In this document: in pieces, positions 1 to 11,884 of the stretch
How positions within the stretch are numbered: the stretch's first letter is position 1
How the letters are laid out: the number at the start of each line of letters is the position of its first letter
Source: Sipunculus nudus
Taxonomy: Eukaryota; Annelida; Sipuncula; Golfingiida; Sipunculidae
Direction of reading: 5' to 3'
Assembly: GCA_026874595.1 (NCBI GenBank)
Contig: CM049320.1
Span: 7,071,464-7,135,463, forward strand
DNA: 64,000 bases
The notes under the pieces: model-generated
Databases searched by the model: none
Told to the model about the DNA's origin: nothing
Seen by the model: only the letters and a program-made list of their open reading frames with translations
Position numbers and translations under genes: made by a program

Positions 1-1480
1 CGATGAAAATACACTACATATTATGTCTGTTTCGGAAGAATTTCGGATCATACTTTTAATAATAAAAACGTTATTTAAAATAGTTTCCTTTTAAATTCTA
101 ATTACTTTAGTTGTGATATTTAAAAGAGATAAAACCCCTCAGAGGACTTCCCTTATTAAAGTTATGATTCATTCTCTAGTATCGACACGTGGAGGACGGG
201 GTGCCATAAAGTCTTTATCAGATTAAGCAGAAGCTGTCCAAAATATTTTCACCAAATCAAAATATCACTCATGTATTCAATCCTCATATAACACACACAG
301 CATAAAAACATAGAAACTAGAATGGAACAAATCTTTAAATAAGAAAACATCATACACTTGTCAGTCAATAATACCACATGAGTAACTGCATTAATACGCA
401 TCTAGATTTGTAGTTAATTATCCACCATGCCTAACGTGTCTATTCATAAACCCGTCCCTGTTTTTGCTTCAAAGAATCTTACAACAGCGTTAAAGGAAGA
501 TATGCACAGCAATCCTCACTGGCTGCTTGTTATTTACGGTGGCCGTGGATTATCAGTATAAGTATTACTCGGTCCTCTACAGAGAGGTTTGGAGAATTAA
601 AAATACCTGTTCACAAACCAGGCATGTTGAACAAATATAGAGCATAATGTTTTCTCCTTAAAATATTATTGGATATAGGAATTTCCGTTCTAAAGCTTTT
701 GCTTATACTTGTACACAATTGGAAATAAACTTGCACCCTGGAAGATCAGTGGCACAAAGCATAAACGAAACGTTAACAAAAAAGGAAAACGGTAGCCGTG
801 CCGCTGAGCTTCACAGATTAAGATTTTTCGTGCTTCCCGCTGGTGTCTCGTCTGTGTTTCTTTTTCATGGTCCTCCTCCGTGTTTGGAAGTTGTTCGATG
901 TGCGACAGCTATGGCAAGCAGACACACGAAGACTTGTTTGCTCATACGCAAATTTATGGCTGAATTGGTGATAGTAAGTCCATGTGCCTTGACAGATTGT
1001 CTGGGAAACTATATATATATAATTTACCATATATAGTTAGCTTGACTTCATAATACTGTATGCCAGTACTGTTTCATAGTTTAGCACAGCTTTAGTTGTG
1101 CCCAATCCTCAGGTACACGCTGAAATGATAAAATATGTGCATATAGTTCGTTTAAATCAGTTGGATGAAACTGAGGTTACTGGGTTCGTTGAGATGGTTG
1201 TGGTACAGTAACCCAAGTTTAAACTTACGAAACATATAAAATAATTTATTACATTATAATATTGGAAAAAAAACAAACACTGGTCGACTGTTCAGACGTT
1301 CGGTCAAGGTTAATTTCTGCCTATAACAATGAATGCTATTCATATTTCCAACAAATAACCCAAAATATGGAATATAGACACTTTGCAATGGTTTGTGATA
1401 TATGAATCACTTGAGAACAGATATGTAGCAAATCCAACTGATTACGCCAGAAACTGCGACGCCACACGCAAACAACTCTG
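1..1480. other. Non-coding stretch, nothing recognised
   Basis: AT-rich sequence with no recognisable domain, splice-supported exon or repeat end. The longest open frames (719-1036 plus and 818-1030 minus) overlap on opposite strands, have biased composition without known motifs, and are probably chance frames. Confidence 0.5.
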
Positions 1481-1514
1481 TGACGTCTTTGTGACGTCAC
1501 TGTGGTCTTATAAA
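1481..1514 (+). promoter_or_regulatory. Candidate core promoter: two CRE-type sites plus TATA box
   Basis: Two CREB/ATF-like sites lie in tandem, TGACGTCT at 1481-1488 and a perfect palindromic TGACGTCA at 1492-1499, followed ten bases later by TATAAA at 1509-1514. The spacing is that of a TATA-driven, cAMP-responsive promoter reading rightwards. An open frame begins at an ATG at 1535 and runs to 1768, but its 3' half lies inside a SINE, so any product is more likely to be non-coding or a short spliced first exon. The match may also be chance in a window this long. The site layout is seen directly; function is inferred. Confidence 0.3.
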
Positions 1515-1689
1515 CAGATCGTGCATCCATTGGCATGGAAAACTTGTGTAGGACTGTTTTGGAGCTCATTAGCATAATTAGGTCAAAGGCGCGGAGCATA
1601 AGGGTTGTGGTGGTTAGGTCAATTGTTGACCAGATGTATGACGGTTTTTTGTTATGGAAGGTCCGGGCTTCAGGGCGAGTTTACGCAAG

Positions 1690-1830
1690 TGTAGTGGGAG
1701 AGATGGAGGAAGTCGGAGAACCTGGAGAGAACCACCGACATTGGACGGGCCACTACAACCGACTCTAATGGGATCGATTCCGGGTCGTCAGCGGAAAGGG
1801 CCGGGCGTTTTACCGCTCGGCTGTCAAGGT
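1690..1830 (-). repeat. tRNA-derived SINE (family A), minus strand
   Basis: Read on the minus strand, an A-box-like block CCGAGCGGTAAAACGCC (complement of 1804-1820) is followed by a B-box-like block GGAATCGATCCC (complement of 1770-1781), the layout of an internal RNA polymerase III promoter in a tRNA-related head. The body then carries GTGGCCCGTCCAATGTCGG and ends in the pyrimidine-rich CTCCGACTTCCTCCA. The copy at 43845-43985 has the same body and tail, so this is a dispersed family and not a tRNA gene. No cloverleaf acceptor stem is preserved. Confidence 0.65.
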
Positions 1831-1839
1831 CCAAGAATT

Positions 1840-2212
1840 CTTCGGTTAAAGGTCTGGTAGCTCCATACATGACAAAGTAAAATGTGCTATGGCTAAGGAA
1901 GAGATATAAGTGCAATACAAACAACCCCCTCTTTCATCTCTTGAAAAACTTTTTGAAAAACAGAAATGTCTGTATTAGGCAAATGGTACTAATATCGATA
2001 TTTTTTCCTGTGTAAAACGTTCCAGTTTTACATTAAAAAATGTTCCTACTGCCCCCACAATTGGATAATAAAAACTGGAACAGTTCCAGTTCCAAACAGG
2101 AGTTTGTTTCAACCATTTCCAATTATATTGAACATGGGTAAATGTGTAGTGTATTTTCTATCCAAGGCTTCCTTAAAAGCGTGTACTCATATTTTAGAAT
2201 ATTGTATTTATT

Positions 2213-2261
<49 letters not shown>

Positions 2262-3400
2262 GTCCTTCATTAACTTTCACTCCGTGAGAGTTTGATTTTT
2301 TTTTCAAATTATTTTCACAGAGGATGGTTTCTATACACATTCTCTAAATTACTTCGACAAAGGATGATGTCCTACCCGAGATGTTTACTAAAGAAATCTC
2401 ACTCATAAATTCTTACAACTTATGTATGCCTCGCGTATTCTGTCAAACGTATTTTTTGTGTGATTGCTTGAGCAGCGTATTTTGCTGGATTTTGTACTTT
2501 TTTTGGAAAAACGGTTGAGAATTCTAGCACATGTAATCATTATATCATGTACGGAAGCCACATAGAAATAAATCCTAATATATATTAGAATTAATAAATA
2601 TCAGAATTAAAATATGCGACATTCAGAAACTACCGTCTTACTACAAAATATCTGATAAAACCGTTGACTTTCCAAGGGTACTTGTAATGTTTCTATTACC
2701 TGCGATCTGCCAGCAAACCAAACTTTACTTGAACTAATATTGAATGAGATCCTCATTTTAGAGACAGCATTTTAATCTACACAGTAAATCGCTATAAACT
2801 ATTGATCGCTTTTGTGACTAGTTTAATTGGAAATTATCAATATTTATTATTATTGTTTATTCCCTAACTGCTCATTATTTAATATTAGCGACATTTTGTT
2901 TAATAAACGGTCAATGCTTGTTTATGCGAGACTTATTGTAAAGATTCAGTAGTCTCAGAGCTGGTATTAGCTTCATAGAAAAAACAATGCCCAGTTCGAA
3001 AAAAATCCAGAAGTATCTAATCTGTTAATGTTGGAGAATTGCATGACAATTGTTATATTCTCTTTCCAGTAAGCGTTCTACGCCACCGTTTGCTGAGTTT
3101 GCCACGATAAGAAAGTTAAGTTCAACTATTTGCACGCACTGTCCCATATGTACACATGAATAAATCAAGTGGAACTACTTTTGCTATACGCACATCGTCT
3201 GATACTGTTTGTACAGTGACGGTGGCGCGCATGGCTTCCCCGCATTACTTTGTTTCAGAAAGGGTTCGATCATAAAATTATTCTATGTTTTCCTGTAAGT
3301 TTATTGCACAGCGAGTGATCATGCATTGCTCTAAATGTTTGTCTGCTATTTTCGTGCATCAAATGACAAACTCACAAAAGCAAACGAGAATATGATGTAT
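1840..3400. other. Non-coding stretch with a (TA)n tract
   Basis: AT-rich DNA with no supportable gene. It includes a (TA)n microsatellite at about 2216-2257. The open frame 2104-2295 runs straight through that microsatellite and is not credible as coding. Confidence 0.5.
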
Positions 3401-3404
3401 ATAT

Positions 3405-4277
3405 TGTTTCAGATATCTCTTTTATTGTATCAGCAGTCTAACGTGTGTATGGGCAACGCTAGCATTGGCAGTTGCTATGCCGGCATAGCCCGGCCCACGC
3501 GTGCGGCCCTCGTGAAAACACAGCGGTCATGCTAGGCTGGGGCTTTCTCGCCTGGCCGAGCCGGGCCGGCTCACGTGAGAACCCTGATATGTAGAAACAC
3601 AGCATTCGTTTTTCAATATGTTTCCTGTACTGTGTATTATGTAAGGTTCTTTAGATTGTTCGGGAAATGGAAAGTTCTCGGCTTGGGGTGAGAAGTTATA
3701 AATAGGGGGCGGTGTTTGAGAGCCGAGAAAGAGGAGAGAAATATTCCAGCGGGCACGAAGAGTGTGTGTCAGTTTGTGGGACCTTTTCCGAGTCATGCAG
3801 CAATTATATGTCTTCTTCGGATTTATGACGGATTTTTATAATCTTTAGTTTGCCTTTAAACTGCCAGGATTTCACTTTTGGATTACAGTAGATTGATTTT
3901 GTGATAACATTGGACTGTTATTCTCTGAGAAGATATGTTTGAACTGTTCATCCGGCTTTTACATTTTAAAGGACTTGTCTTTTGACAGTGATGGTGTCCA
4001 GGTATTGTGCACTTTATTTATTAGCTGTGTGATTGTATTGATTTGCTGTTGTACTGTTGTTATACTGTAAAATGGTATTGATTTAGTGTATTTTAATGTT
4101 AGGATTGTTTTAGGATTCAATTATAATTATTTGTTAACAAAAAACCACTGACTTCTTTATTCACTCCCCGAGAAATTTCACGCTGCATAGTGTTACAGAA
4201 TCTGATTTTTTTTATCTCCATCACGAAATTTATGTTCGTCACGACTACGTGATCTTTTGATATTAGGTTCCGTAACA
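3405..4277 (+). mobile_element. Solo LTR of an LTR retrotransposon (copy 1)
   Basis: This 873-bp unit begins TGTTTCAG and ends CCGTAACA, so it has TG...CA-type ends with a near-perfect TGTTAC/GTAACA terminal inverted repeat. It is flanked by an exact 4-bp target duplication, ATAT at 3401-3404 and 4278-4281. A TATA box (TATAAATA, 3697-3704) lies mid-element with a GC-rich region upstream, as expected for a U3 promoter. It aligns along its length with the opposite-strand copy at 31844-32665, including the blocks CTCGGCTTGGGGTG and CACTGACTTCTTTATTCA. No gag, pol or second LTR is adjacent, so it is a solo LTR left by recombination. A 4-bp duplication is compatible with Gypsy-type elements, but the clade cannot be fixed from an LTR alone. 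Confidence 0.85.
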
Positions 4278-4281
4278 ATAT

Positions 4282-6480
4282 TGGCTCATATGGTATACTT
4301 TATATGTTGTCACTGAAAACTATGGATGAGAATTCATTTTTATCTTTACCTTCCTCTTGTTACCAGCTGTTGATGGACCACATGTTCTCTCCTCTGTTAA
4401 AATTCAGTAACATAATTCACTGGCAGGGAATGTTGTGTCTAATCACATGCAGTGGTATCTAGAATTAAAATTCTGTGCAGAGGGTTGTGGTCACCTAGAA
4501 AAAAAGGAAAAGGGCACATGATTAAATGCATAACGAATGTAGGCACTTTAGGGATTGTTTATGGGAGGATTCTAAATAATCCTAGTCCACAATTATCGCA
4601 TTTTACATAGTTCTCCCCTAGAATTAACATATTTCACATATGCTGGCTCTTTAGCTGGTAATTTAGAAAGGATAATGTTGATAATTTTCATACTAATATT
4701 GAGCAGTAGCAGAAAAATGCTGTTGAATATCGCAAGAATTCATGAATACTTATGTTGCTATTCGTCATTGAATTTATAATTACAGGCCCCTGTTGTTATC
4801 GGGTTAATTTCAACCCATATAGTGGATTGTCATTTAGATTTAATTGGCCATGGAATGGGCAGAGCACGGCTAAAACATGCTTTATATACATCATAATCAG
4901 CTTCTTTAAACATTATTTATTATGAATTATTGAAATGTGCTATTTTGTATTAACGCCATTTAGCGTTAAATGGGTGTATGAGGCGACTCGTTTGGTGCCT
5001 TACGAATTTCATGCACCAAGAAAAACAAAACACAACAGGCTTGTTAGACCATGTTAGGCAAGGAGAACTGCTTACAAATAGAAAATAATGATTTAACCAG
5101 TACGAAGTGACCCATTATCTGTATGTCTGAGAATGAAATGGAATAAAATGAGTTATATTTATCAATATGGAGAATGCTGTATCAGAACGACCAGAAAGCT
5201 GACTTAGAGGATGTATTCGAACATCCCTGAATGATGCATAATCCATTAACAATTGATACGTCATAGCAACACTGAGCAAATAGTTGACATTTTATTAAGA
5301 AAAATTAACTTATGTCATTGAGATGAGATCTAAGCGTATTTGTAATTCATTATAATAATATAAAAAATCGATAAACCCAAACGTTTCTTGTCGCGGAAAC
5401 TGCATGAGTAACCTGTCATACCGCAGTTGTTTTTGGCTCAATCTACCGCTAAGTTGATGTTATTAGGAAGAAGTTAAAGTAAAATAACCTAGGTGCTGCA
5501 TTGGGGAAAAGTACTCTACATTAATATCCATTCAAAGAACATCTCATTTCTGCTCATTTGGGTCTTGTTTCAAACATTGCAAAATTATATGGTTATTGGG
5601 GAATCAAGGCTTCCATTAATAAAAAAAAAATGTATAACATAATCAGTTTACCAACTTAATTTAAGGCCCTTGCATGTTATATTGCGGATTACTGTTTACT
5701 GTGTGCAAAATGGCAGATGTGAAAAAGTACTGAAGTATGAGAAAATCATTTGTCTGCATCTGTTGATGACGCAACATTCACCATGCTGTAACCATAGATA
5801 ATACTAAAACTAAATTTGAGAAGCAGAAGTTCCCCAAAAGCAATTTGTTCGAATAAAATGACTCTTTTTGTTTGTTTGGAGACTCGCAATGGTAGGAAAA
5901 TAATAACAAAATAAAGTACTCCTGTTGTTGACAGCAAAACCGGAAGCTGCAAGAGTTCAGAACTGTGTTATTCAACATTTGATGTACTGTGGTGATAATC
6001 AACTGACATACTACGTTTTGTTTTTCTTGATGAATACATGCCGAGCAAGGGATCGATACCCCACCATAAAAAATACTAGGTGAAAAAAAAATACTGCGAA
6101 TTGAGGGTTTCTGCAAAATACCAGTTCAATGATGATAATAAACAAAAGATAGCGAGGCAAAGAAAAGATTGAGCACTTAATTGACTTTTTTTCAACCTTT
6201 TATGTACCCCAGGCCATATTTATATATATATATACTTTTTCGAAGCAACACCATGGAAAAAGAAATTCTCTGGTGCAAGCTCTTATCTGGATGTTTGGAA
6301 TTTTAACATAATTCTGCTTATGTCAAACAATGTGAAGAGATAAAATTGGACGATCAAGAGTATAAAAAAGTTGTTTATAAAATATAGTCTTGCTTATATA
6401 GAGGTGATGTTATGAGGCTCAAAAAGTAGTCTAAATCATAACAGATTGATCTTACCGTTTATTTCATTTCGTCTGCAGAT
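4282..6480. other. Non-coding stretch, nothing recognised
   Basis: AT-rich sequence without a supportable gene or bounded repeat. Overlapping minus-strand frames at 5746-5952 and 5778-6116 show no domain, signal or splice context. Confidence 0.5.
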
Positions 6481-6485
6481 TTTTG

Positions 6486-6593
6486 TGACGTAACGCGGAA
6501 ATGAAAGAGGGGTCGACTACAGCAACAAAATGTATAATTTATATTGAGATGGCAGCGTCTTCCGTTACCATAACAATGGCCTACAAAGTAAGT
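6486..6593 (+). promoter_or_regulatory. Candidate promoter with short first coding exon (6549-6587)
   Basis: A CRE-like TGACGTAA (6486-6493) followed by an ETS-like CGCGGAAATG lies about 60 bases upstream of an ATG in good context (GAGATGG, ATG at 6549). The frame reads MAASSVTITMAYK over 13 codons and stops exactly at a consensus splice donor, AAA|GTAAGT (donor 6588-6593), giving a phase-0 exon end. A phase-compatible acceptor (TTTTCACAG) lies near 6890, leading into a 41-codon frame ending at 7011. No family is recognised. It may be the start of a lineage-specific gene, an untranslated leader, or coincidence. Confidence 0.3.
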
Positions 6594-7590
6594 TAAGTGG
6601 GTTAATAATGTGCTACCGACATGCATCCTTTAAAATGCGAACTATTTAATTAAATGAAATTAAGTACGTATCGATAAATTGAAATGAACCTTTATAGTGT
6701 ATTTAGTTGAATGTGAAAGTTTATATTTGCAAGCATTATCAATAAAAGAAACTTTTAACGAGCGTTAAAGATACGAGGTGCATATCCTTTTTATTGCTCT
6801 GTGTGACTTAGTATTAAATGGAATTTTTATATCAAATACTGAAATCATGTCATATATCTTTCGGGTATGTCCCCCATTTTCACAGTACGAGACAACTTTG
6901 TGGCCAAACGAACTTGATCATGGACCTAGGAGTGTGTCTGTTACACTTAAACCTGGTTTTAAAAACGCCTGTGGTGTCCTTGTTAGAAAACATCTGCCGA
7001 ATGTTAACTAACTGTCTCTTGCTTAGTTATAAAGTCTTGGTATACATAACCGAGAAATTGACGCCGGGATGTCGGCATTTTCAGGCAGTTCTCATAGAGG
7101 GCCAGTCAATGATACCAGACAAGCCGGCAAAACTCAGTGGCAATTTTTGCGCTGTCTTCGCATTAAACCCTTTAATAAGTTTTTACAAATATAACATGTA
7201 AAATATATTTTCATGAAAGTAACGAAAAATTAAAAAAAAACTATATCATTTTTCATTCACTTTCAATTCTACTTGATAATCAGTTAACATTCGCATATCA
7301 CGGATTAGTTTTACTGACTACTTAACTCTCGGATGATATAAATGCAGCAATTCATGCGGCTCTCTCCCATTACCGGGAAACCAATTCTTGTTCATATTAA
7401 ATTATGTATAAATTAAACATAATCTTTGATCCGGTTATGTGTAAATTGAGTTCAGACATGTTTGAAAAACGAGGATGAATTTGAAAACGATGATAAAATT
7501 AAATAAAGAATAAGAAAACAAAGAATTTTTAAACTTAATTTAGTCCGTTAGAAAAGAAAAAAAAAACACGTCGTTTTATGATGCTACGTA
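6594..7590. other. Unresolved stretch downstream of the candidate exon
   Basis: Two overlapping plus-strand frames (6778-7011 and 6818-7201) occupy the first part. Neither shows a recognisable domain. The remainder is AT-rich DNA without features. Confidence 0.4.
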
Positions 7591-7699
7591 AGTCATACTT
7601 TTCCTGATTCCCATGTACTTAGGACTGCGTTCAGTAACAGCTGTAAATCTGATGTCGTATTAACTCGCTGGTTGCTCTGATTTTGCTTGTTATTTCCGT

Positions 7700-8065
7700 T
7701 CCAGGTCCAGTGTGTACTCTCTCACTAGATTCGTTAGATTGCAATTTGCAGAACCTTCCGGAAATCTGGCCTCAATAACATGTATACAAAAAAAATTATC
7801 ACATAATTTAGAAAATACTAATAACTGATGTATAGAAGTGCAAGATTAATTTTCTCCTTAAAAACACCATCAAGTATATCCACAAGAGCACGTATTCAAC
7901 ACAGCTATCAAACAAATAAAAATGTGATACAAACAGTCAACATTAGTCTGTTCATCACCCCACCTCCTGCTTGGGATTGTCTTGACCTGGCAACGGCGCG
8001 ATGGATGATTTTCATTATTCCTTTGATGGTAAAACATGTCAGAATAAAATGTTCAGTTGAGCTCA
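7700..8065 (-). pseudogene. Class-A GPCR pseudogene fragment (TM6-TM7, copy 1, inverted)
   Basis: On the minus strand the DNA encodes a decayed 3' part of a rhodopsin-family receptor. In order: third-loop residues ending HRAVARSRQSQAGGGV, the TM6-like segment NRLMLTVCITFL, then after frame breaks RALVDILDGV, a TM7-like LLYISY, and FLNYVI, then the helix-8-like DFRKVL in another frame. The same order and spacing occur in the plus-strand copy at 11885-12347. Nucleotide similarity extends past the frame to about 7590, covering the C-terminal tail and 3' flank. Stops directly follow the TM6 start (FLFV then two stops), so it cannot encode a receptor. TM1-TM5 were not found. The ligand class cannot be called. 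Confidence 0.7.
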
Positions 8066-8407
8066 AAGAGGTCGACAGTGAAATTTTAATCCATGAAAAC
8101 GTAAACATTTTTAGGAGACTCCCCTACACGTATATCGTCAACCATTTCAATTGTCACAATGCTCATATTGTATTTTTTTTATACGTCCAAAATGACGTGC
8201 TCGGGGGGTGGAGATTAGAGTTGTTGAGTTTTACTGATCAGGCACCAAACTATGAACAAAATAGTATAAACCTCCCCCGCGCACTGTCAGGTATTCTTTC
8301 TCGAAGGTACATCAATATGAAATCTCTCATCGAAGTTGATTTCTTAAGTTGTTTATCGCTCTTTGTCAGCTTGGAGCTTTATAATAATATTCGAAATAAT
8401 CTACTAT

Positions 8408-8590
8408 TGACCAGACATGGGGTAATAGTAATAAGTAATAGTAATAGTAAAAGACTATTACAGCTTTTTCCATGTAATAGTAATAGTAATAGTAATAGAC
8501 TCAAAAATTTTAGCTGTAATAGTAATAGTAATAGAAACAGATGGCAAAGTAATAGAGTAATACATATTACTTTCTATTACTTCCTGTGAG
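8408..8590 (+). repeat. TAATAG hexanucleotide array with AGACATGGGG edge
   Basis: Imperfect (TAATAG)n tracts run from about 8422 to 8575 and begin immediately after AGACATGGGG. They lie beside GPCR copy 1. A similar array, with the complement of the same edge sequence on its other side, is at 11211-11367. The long plus-strand frame 7828-8589 owes its Asn/Ser-rich C-terminus to this array and is not a real protein. Confidence 0.75.
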
Positions 8591-10080
8591 CCCCTTGATC
8601 ATGAAGCATATCAGCAAATAATGCTGAACACACTCAATTCTTGTCAGCAATTGCCCAGGAAGTGCCTATTGTTGAGGCAAGCATGGGCCAGCTGCCACAC
8701 TGCTGGTCACCACTGGTGCTAATTACATAAGAGTACTGGACAGAGCAGGTCACAGCCAACTAGGTAACCTGGCACAATCTGACCTTGGATTAGTAAACCA
8801 TGGATAAACAGAGGAATGTTTGATGTTATGAGACAGATAAATTGTGTATTATTATATTGACATGTACATCTTATCTCACATCCGTCAATCCATATGCATA
8901 TTCTGAAATGTACCTAGATTTATTTTCACAAGCCAGTTTGCATTTTAATCATACAGATTGCAATAACACACATTTAAGAAAAATGGAATATGGAACCAGA
9001 TGTAGTTGCAGTGCAGACCCAAAATGTTCATGATAAGCTTATGGTGTTTTCACTACCCATAACATATGGAAGCCTACAATGCTATATAAACTCATACCAG
9101 TACTACAGTCACTTTGATTAAGTCATACTGCAGGCACATGTATTATCTATTTAATTTATATAAATATTCTTTTAAAATAATTCTTTTAATACTTGTCTGT
9201 TATTTCATAGTACCAATTTTGCAGACCTTCATTCAGTATCTAAAATTATGTTAATTTATATTTTGATAATTAAATGAATATTTTTTTTTAAGATATTAAT
9301 TTATTTGATTATATAATATGAGAATATAAGTAACTGTTAATATTTATTATTTAATATCTGAAATTTTGATATCAAATAATTAGATCCTGTTATGTACAAA
9401 ATTTAAAGTATAAGATTGTTGAATACCAAATTAATTGTGAAAGTGATATAAATAATATTTTATTTGTTTTGTAAAATTGATATGTTTAAATCACTCTCCA
9501 TATTCCTAAATTATCCTACGCTGGTTTTGCTGCAATGAAGAAGGGCATGCCTGAAGAATAAAAGCCATGCATGCTACCATTATTGTAAAGTTTACCACCT
9601 CTCTTCACTCTCAAGATGTACTATGTGATAAAATAAAACATGGCATCATATCCAAATGAACATATATACACTTGAGAAGATGGGGTACTTTTGTCTCCAG
9701 TTTAGAATCTGTCCAGAATCTTGATGTAAACAGTAGAAACAGGACACAGCCCTACCAAAATTCCTTTCCTGATACATACATAAAGGACTAAATTGTTAGC
9801 TTTGATACTAAATATTAATATGACATAATCATGAATAATTCCTTTTTGAGACCATTTTTAGTTACACTGAAAACTTTATTTATTAATTATGTGAAAGAAG
9901 ATTAAATCTTAACAGAAGTATGTACTATAAAATAAATTGGGTGATTGGGGTGGTGATATGAGAATAACTGTACACCTGTCACAGCAGGGGATCTCCCACA
10001 GTGACCTTAACAAATCAGAAACCCTGGCATAGCTGACTTCCAGTGACCTGGAGTGGGACCCTGTATCTGTAATCAAAGCA
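8591..10080. other. Non-coding stretch, nothing recognised
   Basis: AT-rich DNA. A 63-codon frame at 8842-9033 has no support. No repeat boundary or splice-flanked exon was identified. Confidence 0.5.
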
Positions 10081-10815
10081 AGTGACTACAGAAAAAAAAA
10101 TCAATAACTAGCTTAATTTTCAAGCTTTTATTTTCAAATTTCAGATTTAGACAAACTAAATATTTATGTTTACATGCTGTGAAAATTAAATCAATGGTGC
10201 TTACAGGAAAAAAACGTGCCATGGTCAAAGTTGGGCAAAATTTAAGGTACTGATTTTTTTTAAGCTAATAACTTAAAAAATTACAAAATTCAGATCTAAT
10301 TTTCGGTAAACAATTGAATCTTAATTAAACATAGTTATATACTTGAGAAAATAGACTCTAGTTTCAAAATTTTTCATGTTAAGTGAGTTATTATTTTTCC
10401 TGATTTTTTACAATGTCCATTATGTTTGGGCCCATAACTTAAAGAATTTACATTTTACAGACTTAATTTCTTGCATGTACATAGGAACTATATAGAGGAA
10501 TATTTATGGTAAATATGAGGAAAACAGATGAGTGGTTTTGATATTAGGCAGTCCTGAAGTGTGAAAATAGGATTTTAATAAAAAAAATTGAGGTTTTTCC
10601 TTAATTTCTCAAAGGAATAAAGTCGCAAAGACCCAGTTTTCGGCTTGGTAGGAGATCTTGGGGACATCTAACATTATGCTGAATTTTGGATTCCTAGGTC
10701 TTATGGTTTCAAAATGTGCCACATCTACGGACGGACAGACGGACAGACGGACGGACAATGGACCACGACTATAGCTCAGATGACTTATAGACAGCTGAGC
10801 TAAAAATGTACAAGT
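10080..10815 (+). repeat. Interspersed repeat family R1 (ends in GACG-rich tract and CAGCTGAGCTAAAA)
   Basis: A dispersed element recognised by blocks shared with other copies in this window: TTTATTTTCAAATTTCAGAT near the start, AAAAACGTGCCATGG, TTGAGGTTTTTCCTTAAT, then (GACG)/(GACA)-rich DNA at about 10731-10757 and ATAGCTCAGATGACTTATAG before CAGCTGAGCTAAAA. Related copies occur at about 42170-42450, 50270-50800, 57290-57850, 57940-58290 and 60690-61065. No coding capacity is visible; it resembles a non-autonomous retroposon, but the class is not established. Confidence 0.7.
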
Positions 10816-10952
10816 ATGCATATAATTATAAATCAATATTTTACATATGCCAGGGTATTTACAATGGGTTACTTTTAAATTACATGTATTCAAGAGTTCA
10901 TACAATTATCTTATAATTTTGACTTGAAACGCCCCAATAATCATTGAGGTTT

Positions 10953-10954
<2 letters not shown>

Positions 10955-11004
<50 letters not shown>
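10955..11004. repeat. (TA)n microsatellite
   Basis: Uninterrupted TA dinucleotide run directly visible in the sequence. Confidence 0.95.
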
Positions 11005-11008
<4 letters not shown>

Positions 11009-11210
11009 AGAATTAAAGAAGCTGAAATAATTAAGATCTCCAGTATCATTAGGCTTATTGTTAATGACAGACACAGTATAAGAAAATTGTGTAGGTAACT
11101 GGATGATATAGGTGCTTCTAATATTAATATATAATATAAAAATGTGATTGCAGTGCTAGTTTATAGCACTCATGGCTGCGCAAAGTCTAGAATCCTCCCA
11201 TCAGTTTATG

Positions 11211-11367
11211 TAATAGTAATAGTAATAGTAATAGATACCCCAGTAATAGTAATAGTAATAGTAATAGAAGATAAAATGTGGTAATAGTAATAGTAATAGT
11301 AATATCAGAAATTGAAAGTAATAGTAATAGTAATAGTAATAGAACAACTGTAATAGACCCCATGTCT
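11211..11367 (+). repeat. TAATAG hexanucleotide arrays, second island
   Basis: Four blocks of (TAATAG)n are separated by short unique spacers and end at CCCCATGTCT (11357-11366), the reverse complement of the edge beside the 8408-8590 island. The minus-strand Leu/Ile/Thr-rich frame 11187-11534 is a by-product of this array. Confidence 0.8.
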
Positions 11368-11884
11368 GCTTTTGACTCAAATAATGTTTTATAAAAAAAT
11401 AATAAAATAGTATTTAAATGAAGTAACATAATGTTTGTCCGAAATAAAGCAATATTGAATTTAAAAAAGTTATATACAATGGAATTGAACCAGAAATAAA
11501 ATAGACTAGAAATGGTTTTTGAACTGAAACCCATTGAACTGAAACAGAATTATATTTATTTTAAATAAAGTAATGATAATTTGAAATAAAATGAATTCAG
11601 TTGAAATAGGCATATATTGAATTAAATACAGCTATGTTGGTCCCCGTTCTCGACTGTAGATATTTCGATTCCTATACTTTTACTAAACATAGGAAGTACT
11701 GCTTGTTGGTCAAAATACGGGAGAGAAAATAGCCGTGTTGTTCATTATGGACTATCAAATGCATTGAAATACGTGGCAACCAGCTGACAAGTAGAATCGG
11801 TTGTGCGTCTGCGTATAAGTGACTTCATGTCCCGAGCTTTCGGATCAGCTGCATTCGTTGTATATATGCGAGGAAATGTTCAGC

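Noticed and set aside
7828..8589. 253-codon plus-strand frame with an Asn/Ser-rich end
   Set aside because: It runs antisense through the GPCR pseudogene and into the TAATAG array; no domain is present in this frame.
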